Source: Parafannyhessea umbonata (GTDB lineage: Bacteria; Actinomycetota; Coriobacteriia; Coriobacteriales; Atopobiaceae). Taken from it: a stretch of 64,000 nt of DNA. Shown in pieces: positions 35,532-45,155 of this stretch (the stretch's first letter is position 1; each line of letters starts with the position of its first letter). The notes beneath the pieces were generated by a model. The model was given only the letters and a program-made list of their open reading frames with translations, was not told the DNA's origin and ran no database searches. The translations under genes were made by a program, and so were the position numbers. The stretch spans positions 1 through 64,000 of the forward strand of contig NZ_JABAGR010000006.1 in the NCBI RefSeq assembly GCF_012844235.1, given 5' to 3'.

Positions 35532-36152
35532 ATGGTCGAGAACGGTGTGGTTTCGAACGGTGGACAGCGCACTCACGTGGTCGCGGCGCGCGTGCTGCGC
35601 GGCGAGGGTGCGGCAGCGGGCGTGCTTCGCGTGGCGCTGGGCACGCTGGCGCTGTGCGCGAGCGCCCGCGTGGAGGTGCCGCTGACGCCGGTGCCCTTCA
35701 CGCTGCAGGTGCTGGCGCTCTGCCTGGTGGTGCTGGCGATGCGTCCGCGCGAGGCCGTGTCGAGCGCCGCGTCCTATGTGCTCGTGGGCTCGCTCGGCGC
35801 ACCGGTGTTCTCTGGCGGCATGGGTGGCGTCGCGCGCATCGCCGGCCCCACCGGAGGCTTCATCCTGGGCTTTGTCGCTGCGGCCGCGGTGGGCACGCTT
35901 GTGCTCAGGGGCGCTTCTTGCCTGCGCGTGCCGTATGTCGTGCGCGCGATGCTTGCGCTCGCGACCACGATCGCCGTCGTGTACACATGTGGCTGGGCGC
36001 AGCTCATGGTAGTGGCGCACCTTGCGCCCGCGGCCGCGTTTGCGGCGGGCGTCGCGCCGTTCGTGGCGCTCGACCTGATGAAGGCCGGCATAGCCACGAG
36101 CCTTGCCGCTGCCGGACGCATGGCGCGTGGCGGTGACGCTGTCCGGGCCTAG
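35532..36152 (+). CDS. bioY: Biotin transporter BioY
   Basis: A 206-residue integral membrane protein, the substrate-specific component of biotin ECF transporters. After about 30 soluble residues there are around six hydrophobic helices. Family marks are VEVPLTPVPFTLQVLALCLV and the glycine-rich GSLGAPVFSGGMGGVARIAGPTGGF stretch, quoted here in pieces: SLGAPVFSGG then GPTGGFILGF. The ATG at 35532 follows GAGGTGCAGG. It closes the biotin/fatty-acid locus; biotin uptake here and BirA at the head supply AccB. Energising ECF ATPases are not in the window. Confidence 0.
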   Translation: MVENGVVSNGGQRTHVVAARVLRGEGAAAGVLRVALGTLALCASARVEVPLTPVPFTLQVLALCLVVLAMRPREAVSSAASYVLVGSLGAPVFSGGMGGVARIAGPTGGFILGFVAAAAVGTLVLRGASCLRVPYVVRAMLALATTIAVVYTCGWAQLMVVAHLAPAAAFAAGVAPFVALDLMKAGIATSLAAAGRMARGGDAVRA

Positions 36153-36206
36153 TAGGGCCGCAGAGTCGCTCGCAGAACCTCTTGCGAAGGCGCCCGAAAA
36201 CGGTGA

Positions 36207-36251
36207 TTGACGGCGCGTAGTCACGCGGTGCATAATGCATGCACATTGCAT
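36207..36251 (+). promoter_or_regulatory. Promoter-operator of the toxin-antitoxin pair
   Basis: TTGACG (36207) and CATAAT (36231) are 18 bases apart. The -10 runs into an inverted repeat ATGCA-7-TGCAT (36235-36251) rich in ATGCAT motifs, the usual place for binding of a ribbon-helix-helix antitoxin that represses its own operon. Confidence 0.5.
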
Positions 36252-36278
36252 GAGCATCGAGCCCAGGTGGTGATCGCC

Positions 36279-36605
36279 GTGGCGACGCTTCAGGTACGCG
36301 ACCTTCCCCAGGATCTGTACGAGGGGCTCTCTCTTGCGGCCAAGAGCCAGCACCGCAGCCTTGCGCAGCAGACCGCGCACATAATCCAACTCTATCTACA
36401 GGGTGCGCCGGAAGGTGTCGATGGCACCGGCCGGCGCGTTCCCGCATGGATGGACTGGGTGGGGGAGGACCCTGCCGTGGTTGCGCAGCGGCGCGAGCGC
36501 CGTCGGCGCGCGTTTGCAGAGGCGGACACTCTGGGTCCAGTCAACGTGCCGGATGGGTTTCCCTCTGCGGAGGAGCTGGTCCGGGCGGACCGTGATGCCA
36601 GGTGA
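36279..36605 (+). CDS. FitA/VapB-like antitoxin
   Basis: A 108-residue protein whose first 45 residues match FitA-type ribbon-helix-helix antitoxins: ATLQVRDLPQDLYEGLSLAA followed by SLAQQTAHIIQLYL. The rest is charged and would wrap the toxin. I chose the GTG at 36279 because homologues start M-A-T-L-Q-V; an upstream ATG at 36207 would fall inside the promoter. The stop overlaps the toxin GTG (GTGA). It probably binds the ATGCA dyad in its promoter. Confidence 0.8.
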   Translation: MATLQVRDLPQDLYEGLSLAAKSQHRSLAQQTAHIIQLYLQGAPEGVDGTGRRVPAWMDWVGEDPAVVAQRRERRRRAFAEADTLGPVNVPDGFPSAEELVRADRDAR

Positions 36606-37048
36606 TCGTGCTGGACAGCTCTGCCGCGATAGAGATCGCGCTCGACACCGTGGAAGGCCGCGCGCTGCGCGGGCTTTGGTACGTGGACGAACGCGTGGTG
36701 AGCGTGCCGCTCTTTCAATCCGAGGTGACGAACGCCTTCTGGAAGTACGTGCGGGCAGGGGTCATGCGGCGGGAGGAGGCCACAAGGCGGCTCTTCATCG
36801 CACTGTCGCTCGTGGACGAGTATGCAGACGCGCTCGACCTTGCATCGGAGGTGCTCGCGGAAGCAGTGCGACTGGAACATCCTGCCTACGACATCACGTA
36901 TCTGGTGCTTGCCCGCAGGTCAGGTGGCACGCTCTTCTCGTGCGACAAGAAGCTTGTGAAGCTGTGCGAGGAGAACGGTGTCGACTGCATCCACACCGAA
37001 GACGTGCCTGCGGCGGTGCCAAGGGAGCGTCATGGGGTTTGCGGCTAG
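36602..37048 (+). CDS. PIN-domain toxin (VapC-like ribonuclease)
   Basis: A 148-residue PIN-domain nuclease. The acidic active site is visible: Asp5 (VLDSSAAIE), the Glu in SEVTNAFWKY, Asp in AYDITYLVLA and Asp in FSCDKKLVKL. VapC toxins cut tRNA or rRNA when free of antitoxin. The GTG start overlaps the antitoxin stop. Its stop codon overlaps, in the convergent direction, the stop of the cation-efflux gene on the other strand by two bases. Confidence 0.88.
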   Translation: MIVLDSSAAIEIALDTVEGRALRGLWYVDERVVSVPLFQSEVTNAFWKYVRAGVMRREEATRRLFIALSLVDEYADALDLASEVLAEAVRLEHPAYDITYLVLARRSGGTLFSCDKKLVKLCEENGVDCIHTEDVPAAVPRERHGVCG

Positions 37049-38223
37049 ACGCCGGTGGATACGTAGCTCGAGTCCACGGTCACGTGGCAGACGGCGTCAG
37101 CGCAACGCCTGTGCAGGATCTTGCAGATGCGCTCGCTCAGCTCCTCGTCGGTCATGGGCAGGTCGTGCGGGCGCACGCAGTCCAGCGACACATGCAGGGT
37201 GCCGTCCTGGCGCGTCGTGCGCACGTCGTGCACGGTCAGGCGTCCGTCGATGGTCTTCACCTGGTCTGACACCCAGTGGCGCAGGTCGTGGTCCTCGGGG
37301 TCGAACGTGACGATGGGGTCGTAGTGCAGCACGAGGGGCAGGTCCTCCTCATCCTCGAAGTAGTGCTCGATGGAGTCCAGCACCTCGTGGCTGCGGATGG
37401 GGTCGATCTCGGCCGCCATCTCGACGTGGGCGCTCGCGAACTTGCGGCCGGGGCCGTAGTCATGCACCATCAGGTCGTGCGTGCCCAGCACGCCGGGATA
37501 GCTCATGATCGTGTCGTGGATGTGGCTCACGAGCTTTGGGTCGGGCGCCTGTCCAAGCAGGGGGTCCAGCGTGTCGCGCACCAGCTCGAAGCCGCTCCAC
37601 ATGATGAACGCGCCCACGGCAAGGCCGGCAAGGCCGTCCAGGTCGATGCCGGCGATCTTGCCAACGACGCCGGCGGCCAGCACCGCGGACGTCGCGAGCA
37701 CGTCGTTCTTGGAGTCCTGGGACGTGGCCTCCAGCGTGACGGAGTCGATCCGCCTCGCAAGGGCGTGGTTGAAGCGGGCCATCCACGCCTTCACGCCGAT
37801 GGAGAGCAGCAGCGCCACCACCACCGCGGGCGAGAAGTCCGTGGGCTCCGGGTGCGCGATCTTCTGGATCGAGGCCTTTGCCAGATCGAGGCCCACCGCC
37901 ACGATGATGAACGCGACGACGACCCCCGCCATGTACTCGATGCGGCCGTGTCCGTAGGGGTGGCCCTTGTCCGCCGGGCGGCTCGCGAGCTTGAAGCCTA
38001 TGAGGCTCACGATGTTGCTCGAGGCGTCCGTCAGGTTGTTCACGGCATCTGCCACGACGGAGACGGACCCCGCCGCCAGGCCCACGAGACCCTTCGTGGT
38101 GCACAGCAGGATGTTGCAGACGATGCACACGATGCTCGCAAGCGTGCCGTGCGCGTTTCTCACGTCGGGGCGGTCCGTTTGGTCCGCGTCGTGGATGAAC
38201 CTATGTACCAGCCACTCTGTCAT
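37045..38223 (-). CDS. Cation diffusion facilitator family efflux protein
   Basis: A 392-residue transporter exporting divalent metals (Zn, Mn or Fe) in exchange for protons. Six predicted helices span about residues 28-205. The metal-site motifs are ADAVNNLTDA in helix 2 and SKNDVLATSAVL in helix 5, and HPYGHGRIEYMAG follows helix 2-3. The cytoplasmic C-terminal domain is long, about 180 residues, with two CDF-like tandem segments (HDLMVHDYGPGRKFASAHVE and LTVHDVRTTRQDGTLHVSLD). Its ATG overlaps the stop of the GH25 gene upstream (ATGA). Confidence 0.9.
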   Translation of the reverse strand: MTEWLVHRFIHDADQTDRPDVRNAHGTLASIVCIVCNILLCTTKGLVGLAAGSVSVVADAVNNLTDASSNIVSLIGFKLASRPADKGHPYGHGRIEYMAGVVVAFIIVAVGLDLAKASIQKIAHPEPTDFSPAVVVALLLSIGVKAWMARFNHALARRIDSVTLEATSQDSKNDVLATSAVLAAGVVGKIAGIDLDGLAGLAVGAFIMWSGFELVRDTLDPLLGQAPDPKLVSHIHDTIMSYPGVLGTHDLMVHDYGPGRKFASAHVEMAAEIDPIRSHEVLDSIEHYFEDEEDLPLVLHYDPIVTFDPEDHDLRHWVSDQVKTIDGRLTVHDVRTTRQDGTLHVSLDCVRPHDLPMTDEELSERICKILHRRCADAVCHVTVDSSYVSTGV

Positions 38224-39707
38224 TGTGCCTTGCTCTTCTCGGCTTTCTGGACCTTTTCCAGCGCCGTGGTGAGGTCTATGTCCAAGTCGACGTTGCCGTC
38301 GATGCCGTCCACCTTGCCGGAGTCCGTGTACTGCCATATGCCGTAGCGCAGCGCCATCGTGGGCGCCTTCGCGTACTCCGCGTACCAGAAGCCGTAGCGC
38401 GACAGCGCGGCGAGGTCGTAGTGGGCTAGGTCCGCGCGGCTGCCATAGACGCACGCGTAGTAGCCGTTCTTCTGCAGCTCCTTGCAGAACGCCTTCGCGA
38501 TGGCGGTCATCTGGTCGTTCGTCAGGCTCGAGATGCGGTCGTCGCCGCTGAGGGACGGCTCCATGTCGAACACGACGGGGTATGCGGTGGCGTAGCCGTC
38601 CAGCTGCTTCACCACGTAGCGGGCCTCGTCGCGCGCCTCCTCCGGCGTGATGGCCTGCGAGAAGAAGTACACGCCCACGTCCAGCCCGTTCTTGCGCGCG
38701 CCGTCGAAGTTCTGCTCGAAGCGCTTGTCGTGCGTGATGTTGCCCTCGACGCTGCCGCGGTAGCCAATGCGGATGTACGCGAAGTCGATGCCGTCAGCCG
38801 CGACCTTGGGCCAGTCGATCTTGCCGTTGTGCTCCGACACGTCGACGCCGGTGCGCGAGACCACCTTTCCGCCCACCTTGTAGCTGATGCGGCCGCTCTT
38901 GACGGTGGCGTTGTCCCAGTCGTACGTGGTGGTGAAGATCTTCTTGCTGTCGTCGATGGCGGTGGACCTGCCGCCCTTCATCTTGACCTTGCTGCCGGCC
39001 TCCTGCGTCTGGGCGGGCTGCTGCAGCGCGCGCATGATGCTGGTGCCCGCAAGCACGCCCACGCTTGCCACCAGGAGCACCGCCACGAGGGCGATGAGCG
39101 GCTTGAACGGGAACGGCGGCCTGGTGGACCCCAGGTCGCGGATCTTGCGGAGCCGGCTTTCCTGCCGGCGGCGGCTCGTCTGGCTGCGCGTGGCGAGTCC
39201 GATCTGGCCGTACTCCTCGCGCCGCAGCTCGAGGGCGGTGTCTTTTGGCCGGAGCATCTTGCGCGGCTGGCGCGCCTCGCGTCCGCGACCGTCGCGGGGG
39301 TGCGCCTCGCGCCCGCGGTCGGCCCTGGTGCCGCGCACTTCTCGCGAGCCGCTGCCGTCGCGCGCCACGCGACCTCCCGCGCCCCAAGAGCCGGCGTGCG
39401 ACGCGCCGTACCTGGTGGCGTGCGCTCCGCCCATGGAGCTTCCGAGGCTGCTTCGCGAGCTGCCCCTGCTTCCGCGAGAAGTACGCGGCGTGCCGGTTGC
39501 GCGCGTCGCGCCGGCCCTGGGAGTGCCGTGGGCCGTGCCGCGCGCGGACGCGCCGCGGGACGGCCTTTGTGCCTGGCGCGAATCGCGGCGGGGCTCTGCC
39601 GAGACGCCGTCCGGGCGCGCGCTGCCGCGACGAGATGGCACGTGGCCCTGGGCCCTCTGCCCCTGGGGGCGCGACTGCCTCTTGCTGGGCCTTCGCCTTT
39701 CTGCCAA
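38220..39707 (-). CDS. Membrane-anchored GH25 muramidase with basic N-terminal tail
   Basis: A 495-residue protein. Residues 1-195 are Arg/Ser/Gly-rich and probably disordered in the cytoplasm; residues 203-222 form one membrane helix; the GH25 lysozyme domain starts near 285 outside. Catalytic residues are Asp289 (GVDVSEHNG) and the DME pair Asp381/Glu383 (VVFDMEPS), with GIWQYTDSGKVDGIDGNVDL closing the barrel. It would cut peptidoglycan at N-acetylmuramic acid. The TTG start at 39707 follows GGGGAGG at a slightly long 10-base spacing. The long cationic tail is unusual and may bind nucleic acid or act in cell division. Confidence 0.85.
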   Translation of the reverse strand: MAERRRPSKRQSRPQGQRAQGHVPSRRGSARPDGVSAEPRRDSRQAQRPSRGASARGTAHGTPRAGATRATGTPRTSRGSRGSSRSSLGSSMGGAHATRYGASHAGSWGAGGRVARDGSGSREVRGTRADRGREAHPRDGRGREARQPRKMLRPKDTALELRREEYGQIGLATRSQTSRRRQESRLRKIRDLGSTRPPFPFKPLIALVAVLLVASVGVLAGTSIMRALQQPAQTQEAGSKVKMKGGRSTAIDDSKKIFTTTYDWDNATVKSGRISYKVGGKVVSRTGVDVSEHNGKIDWPKVAADGIDFAYIRIGYRGSVEGNITHDKRFEQNFDGARKNGLDVGVYFFSQAITPEEARDEARYVVKQLDGYATAYPVVFDMEPSLSGDDRISSLTNDQMTAIAKAFCKELQKNGYYACVYGSRADLAHYDLAALSRYGFWYAEYAKAPTMALRYGIWQYTDSGKVDGIDGNVDLDIDLTTALEKVQKAEKSKAQ

Positions 39708-39988
39708 CGCGTCGCACCTCCCCGGGGTAGCCCATCCGTCATATCGTTAGTCGTACCATTGTCGCACCCCGCGCGCCACGGCGCGAGCGCGACCGCCGCA
39801 ACCGGGCGCAATGGCACAACATCATCAGAGGGCCAAGGGCGTGCTGCACCGGGGGAGTGTCGGCGCGCTGGGGTGCCGGTGCGCTGGGGTGCCGCGCCGG
39901 GGGAGTGCCGCCTGCACGCACCGGCGGCAAACGGGTGGCGTGCACGCAAGGTCGCCGCGGGTGTGTGACGTGCGTCGCGGACCTTAGT

Positions 39989-40428
39989 CACACACCAGGC
40001 CCCAGTTTGCGAGACTCCGCAACCTCACCGCGGGTGTGATGCGTAAAGTGGCGGTCGATGCCGCGATGTGGCGGGTGTGTTGCGCAAAATGCGAGAAGCC
40101 CCCAGGTGTGTGACATGCGACTTTGGTTTAATCCAACATTGTTGCAGGTAGAATCGTCGCGACATAAACGTTTGAACAAGGTACCGGGTACACACCCGCC
40201 ACTTCCTGCCATGGCGCCCACTCTGGCGCAACACACCTGCCCCGAGTTTGCGAAAGCCGGCAAGCTCGCCTGCGGTGTGTGCGGCGGCGCCCTTGTTGCA
40301 GATACACACCACGCATGAGTTTGCATCATTCTGTAAGCTCGCCTGCGGTGTGTGCCGTGGCATGCCACCCGCACGTCACACACCCGCCCCGAGTTTGCAA
40401 GATGTCGCAAACTCACCCCTGGTGCGTA
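39989..40428. repeat. Cluster of four about 51-bp imperfect palindromic repeats
   Basis: Units lie at about 39989-40038, 40231-40281, 40304-40354 and 40378-40428. Each has a left arm ACACACC-x-GC-xx-GAGTTTGC and a right arm GCAAGCTCGCC-xGCGGTGTGTG that can pair with each other, around a variable centre of 8-10 bases. The last three start 73 and 74 bp apart, with unrelated spacers of 22-23 bases. Arms also vary a little between units. This is not a CRISPR array because the repeats are unequal and too few. They could act as structured RNA, protein sites or mobile palindromes. Confidence 0.75.
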
Positions 40429-40535
40429 CGCGCATGCCATTCCATCGCGGGTGTGTGACGTGGGTGTCCAGGCTTGCGCGGTGTCCGTTTGGCGTAGCTC
40501 GCATCCCTCGCGCTTAGTTGGCGCATCTTGGCAAG

Positions 40536-40576
40536 AAAATGCCGCGGGGAGAAGAGCTCGTCCTTCTCCCCGCGGC
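40536..40576 (-). terminator. Terminator of the malic enzyme operon
   Basis: A perfect 14-bp stem, GCCGCGGGGAGAAG at 40541-40554 with its complement at 40563-40576, around an 8-base loop. On the minus strand it is followed by ATTTTCTTG. It lies 54 bp past the malic-enzyme stop. Confidence 0.85.
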
Positions 40577-40629
40577 GCTGCCTTTGACGCATGCGAGTGC
40601 GGACTGCTGTCCGCGCCGCCGATCCCGCG

Positions 40630-41784
<1,155 letters not shown>

Positions 41785-41787
41785 CCT

Positions 41788-43215
41788 CTAGACCATCTCC
41801 TCCGGTTTGAAAACCTCGTCGAACTTCTCTTCCGTCAGATACCCAAGGGACACGCACGCCTTGCGGAGGCTCCATCCCTCGTCAAACGCCTTGCGCGCGA
41901 CCTTCGCGGCGCGCTCGTAGCCAATGTAGGGGTTCAGGCACGTGACCAGCATGAGCGAGTTGTGCAGGTTGTGGGCCATGCGCTCGCGGTTTGCCGTGAT
42001 TCCCGCGGCGCAGCGCTCGTCAAACGATCTGATTGCGTCGGCAAGGAGCCGCACGCTCTGCAGGTAGTTGTATGCGATGACCGGCATGAACACGTTCAGC
42101 TCGAAGTTGCCCTGGCTCGCCGCGAAGCCTATGGTCGCGTCGTTTCCCATCACCTGCACGGCCACCATCGTGACGGCCTCGCACTGCGTGGGGTTCACCT
42201 TGCCGGGCATGATGGAGCTGCCGGGCTCGTTTGCGGGAATCGTGATCTCGCCCAGGCCCAGGCGCGGCCCGCTTGCAAGCCAGCGCACGTCGTTTGCGAT
42301 CTTCATCATGTTCGCGGCAAGCGCCTTTATGGCGCCGTGCGAGAAGACCATGGCGTCCTTGCTGGTAAGGGCGTGGAACTTGTTAGCCTCGGTCTGGAAC
42401 GGCTCGCCGGTGAGCGCGCTGATGCGCTCTGCCACCAGCACGTCGAAGCCGGCGGGGGCGTTGAGCCCCGTGCCGACGGCCGTGCCGCCCAGCGCCAGGC
42501 GCCGCAGCATGGGAAGGCTCGCCGCCAGCTGCTCGCGCGAGGCCTCGAGCATGCCGCGCCAGCCAGAAATCTCCTGGCTGAACGCGATGGGCACCGCGTC
42601 CTGCAGGTGGGTGCGCCCGCTCTTCACCACGCCGGCGTTCTGGCGCTCCAGGCGCTCGAACGTCGCCACGAGCTGGTCGATCGCGGGCATGAGCTCGCGC
42701 GTGACGGCCAGCACGGCCGCGATGTGCATGGCCGTGGGGAAGGTGTCGTTCGAGGACTGCGAGCGGTTGACCGAGTCGTTGGGGTGCACGGGCCCCTCGA
42801 GCGCGACGCCCTCCGCAGCGGCGATCTGGTTCGCGCGGTTCGCGAGGACCTCGTTCACGTTCATGTTCGACTGCGTGCCGGAGCCCGTCTGCCACACCTT
42901 GAGCGGGAACTGGTCGTCGTGCCTGCCGGAAAGGACCTCGTCCGCCGCGCGCTCGATGAGGCTCGCGGCCTTGGGGTCAAGGGTGCCGAGCTGGGCGTTT
43001 GCCTGCGCGGCCGCCTTCTTGAGGATGGCGAACGCGCGCACGATGCCCTGGGGCATGGTCTCCGTCCCGATGGGGAAGTTCTGGTAGGAGCGCTGCGTCT
43101 GCGCGCCCCAAAGCGCCGCGGCGGGAACCCTGACCTGGCCCATGGAGTCGTGCTCCATGCGATAGCCCTCGGTCTGGCCCGCGTTCTGGTCCGTGCATGT
43201 GGAACCGTCTGCCAT
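41788..43215 (-). CDS. fumC: Class II fumarate hydratase
   Basis: A 475-residue fumarase interconverting fumarate and malate. The signature GSSIMPGKVNPTQCEA replaces the more common S-S-x-M-P-x-K-x-N; other conserved stretches are WQTGSGTQSNMNVNEV, HPNDSVNRSQSSND and GRTHLQDAVPI. The ATG at 43215 follows GGAGGTGCAC, giving a 20-residue extension ahead of the usual MEHDSMG start; an internal ATG there is an alternative. First gene of the fumC-malic enzyme pair. Confidence 0.95.
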   Translation of the reverse strand: MADGSTCTDQNAGQTEGYRMEHDSMGQVRVPAAALWGAQTQRSYQNFPIGTETMPQGIVRAFAILKKAAAQANAQLGTLDPKAASLIERAADEVLSGRHDDQFPLKVWQTGSGTQSNMNVNEVLANRANQIAAAEGVALEGPVHPNDSVNRSQSSNDTFPTAMHIAAVLAVTRELMPAIDQLVATFERLERQNAGVVKSGRTHLQDAVPIAFSQEISGWRGMLEASREQLAASLPMLRRLALGGTAVGTGLNAPAGFDVLVAERISALTGEPFQTEANKFHALTSKDAMVFSHGAIKALAANMMKIANDVRWLASGPRLGLGEITIPANEPGSSIMPGKVNPTQCEAVTMVAVQVMGNDATIGFAASQGNFELNVFMPVIAYNYLQSVRLLADAIRSFDERCAAGITANRERMAHNLHNSLMLVTCLNPYIGYERAAKVARKAFDEGWSLRKACVSLGYLTEEKFDEVFKPEEMV

Positions 43216-43612
43216 GTGCACCTCCGACTTGCGCCTGCCTTGCGCCCGCGCAGCGGCGCGACCTCGCAGGGAGGACCCCCGCAGGGAGCGCGGCCCGATC
43301 ATAGGGCGCGACCACCATTCTACTTTCTCGCCCGCACGGCCGCGTCTCCGTAGCGAAGATTTTATGCAGCGATTCGCCCCGACCCGCGAAAACTATGCCC
43401 GCGCCGCGGCCGCGTGGCGGCGTCAAGCTGGGGCGCCACGTTCTTCTCGCCTGCAAAATATGCAATTTGTGATGCATGAAACAAGCAAAGTATTTGAGAA
43501 GGACTGATAAATGCAAGGAATCTTGCAATCCAATATGCCAACTTGTGGTAAGAATATAAGCAACGGAATCGGCGAGCGGCGCGGGCTGGGCCCGCGGGCG
43601 ATGGGAGGCGTC
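43216..43612. other. Divergent intergenic region, partly AT-rich
   Basis: Region between fumC and the B3/4 gene. From about 43440 to 43570 it is AT-richer and holds CTTCTCGCCTGCAAAA, a 16-mer also found at 3039-3054. No gene is evident; upstream ATGs in the B3/4 frame lack ribosome sites. No T-box or riboswitch was recognised. Confidence 0.4.
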
Positions 43613-44338
43613 ATGGGTAAGAGGTTTGTGGTCGAGGACTCGTTCTGGCAGGTGTTCCCCGACGTGGAGATCGGCGTGCTGTGCGTGGACGGCGTGAGGC
43701 CGACCGACCAGATAGGCGAGGAGGAGGCCAAGGCCGCGGCCAAGTTCCTAGATCGCGCGAACGCGAGCGCGGAGGAGTGGCTGACGAGCACGACCATCAG
43801 CAAGAACGAGGTCGTCGCCGTGTGGCGCGACGCGTATCGCAAGTTCAAGACGAAGAAGGGCGCGCGCTGCTCCGTCGAGAACCTGCTGAAGCGCGTTCTC
43901 AAGGACAACCCCGTGGGCCACATCGTCCCGAGCGTCGACGTGAGCAACGCGATATCTCTGAAGTACGCCCTGCCCATCGGCGCGGAGAACATCGACGCCA
44001 TCCAGGGCACGTTCCGCCTTGCCATGACGGACGGCGGCGACTACTTCCTGCCCATCGGCGAGGAGGAGAGCGACCCCACGCTGCCCGGCGAGATCGCCTA
44101 CCTGGACGACGCCGGCGCGGTCTGCCGCTGCTGGAACTGGCGCGACGGCCAGCGCACCGAGGTCTCGGACGCGACGCCGCACTGCATGTTCATCATGGAG
44201 AACGTGATGCCCGAGCGTTCCGCAGACCTTCACGCGGCCATCGACGAGCTGGCCGAGAAGTGCGAGCAGCTTCTGGGTGCCAAGGTCACGAACAAGGACT
44301 TCCTTACGCGCGAGCATCCGGAGACCGAGCTGGCGTAA
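43613..44338 (+). CDS. B3/B4 tRNA-binding-domain protein
   Basis: A 241-residue protein consisting of a B3/4 domain, the editing-type fold found in the beta chain of phenylalanyl-tRNA synthetase. Family features are VAVWRDAYRKFKTKKGARCSVE (shown in full to 20: AVWRDAYRKFKTKKGARCSV), LLKRVLKDNP, IVPSVDVSNAISLKYALPIGAEN in pieces SVDVSNAISLKYALPIGAEN, and GEIAYLDDAGAVCRCWNWRD. Stand-alone forms may deacylate mischarged tRNA, but this is not established. The ATG at 43613 follows GGGAGGCGTC; earlier ATGs are poor. Confidence 0.
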   Translation: MGKRFVVEDSFWQVFPDVEIGVLCVDGVRPTDQIGEEEAKAAAKFLDRANASAEEWLTSTTISKNEVVAVWRDAYRKFKTKKGARCSVENLLKRVLKDNPVGHIVPSVDVSNAISLKYALPIGAENIDAIQGTFRLAMTDGGDYFLPIGEEESDPTLPGEIAYLDDAGAVCRCWNWRDGQRTEVSDATPHCMFIMENVMPERSADLHAAIDELAEKCEQLLGAKVTNKDFLTREHPETELA

Positions 44339-44428
44339 GGCGCGGGGGAGGGCGGCCGGCGCCGCGTGCCGGCACGGGCGGCGTGCGGTCGCCGGGCGTC
44401 CGCAGCTCGCAGCACCCACGCCGCCCCG

Positions 44429-44935
44429 CTACGCCAGCCCCTCGAAGTCGCAGCAGCGCTCGATGGCGGCAACCACGGCCTCCATGCCGCGCGCGTCCGC
44501 CTCGCCAAACCTCCCCACCAGCGGAGAGTCCACGTCCAGCACGCCCACGACGCGCCCACCCGCGTGGATCGGCACCACCACCTCGGAGTTCGACGCGCTG
44601 TCGCACGCGATGTGCCCGGCAAACTCGTGCACGTCGCGCACCAGCTGCGTCGAGTCCGTCGCAACGGCCGTTCCGCACACGCCGCGCCCCACGGCAATGC
44701 GCACGCACGCGACCTTCCCCTGGAACGGCCCCAGCACCAACTCGCGCTCGACGTTGCCCGCGGCATCCGCCCCAACCGGACGCATCAGGTAGAACCCCGC
44801 CCAGTTCAGGTTGTCCACGCCGTCCATCATCAGCGCGGACGCGTTCGCCAGAAGCGGCACCCAGGCCGCGTCCTCCTCGGCCAGCGCCTCGATCTGCGCC
44901 GCAATCAGCCTGTAGTCCGGAAGTCCCCTCGCCAT
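44429..44935 (-). CDS. msrC: Free methionine-(R)-sulfoxide reductase
   Basis: A 168-residue GAF-domain enzyme that reduces free Met-R-sulfoxide. The redox cysteines occur in GRGVCGTA and HIACDSASNSE, with a third in VACVRIAVG; NWAGFYLM and VGVLDVDSP are family hallmarks. The ATG at 44935 follows TTGGAGGCGG. Repair of oxidised methionine fits an anaerobe that meets oxygen. It is a single gene facing the B3/4 gene. Confidence 0.9.
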   Translation of the reverse strand: MARGLPDYRLIAAQIEALAEEDAAWVPLLANASALMMDGVDNLNWAGFYLMRPVGADAAGNVERELVLGPFQGKVACVRIAVGRGVCGTAVATDSTQLVRDVHEFAGHIACDSASNSEVVVPIHAGGRVVGVLDVDSPLVGRFGEADARGMEAVVAAIERCCDFEGLA

Positions 44936-45155
44936 GTCCGCCTCCAAGTCGCGATGTCGCTCGTCCAAACCACACCAGAGTAGCAAGGCGCCGCCCACTT
45001 AGCGCGGCACGCACACCCGTTTTGCGATATGGTTACGTGGTTGGACAGCATGCGCGCCGGGGCCAAAGGCGGGCCCGTGGCAGGGCAGTGCCGGGCGGAG
45101 AAGAGCCTGGCCCCCGCCCGAAGGCGCGCCCTTGAACCAAAGGGGGATCCCTCAG

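Larger units (their letters stand above)
39708..40629. other. Large intergenic region without a gene
   Basis: About 920 bp between malic enzyme and the GH25 gene with no credible coding sequence. It carries the palindromic repeats at 39989-40428 and a malic-enzyme terminator at 40536-40576. Related half-copies with GGTGTGT occur near 40075 and 40105 and near 39960 and 40450. Confidence 0.6.

Noticed and set aside
40231-40428. Regularly spaced repeats that look like a short CRISPR array
   Set aside because: Units are imperfect palindromes of about 51 bp with differing centres, spacers are only 22-23 bp, and no cas genes are present.
39988-40440. Minus-strand ORF of 150 codons containing repeated peptide phrases
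   Set aside because: The repeated phrases only reflect the palindromic DNA repeats; there is no ribosome site and the frame is not kept between all units.
45000-45155. Possible T-box leader ahead of asnS
   Set aside because: No specifier stem or conserved T-box sequence could be found in the roughly 150 bp before the gene.
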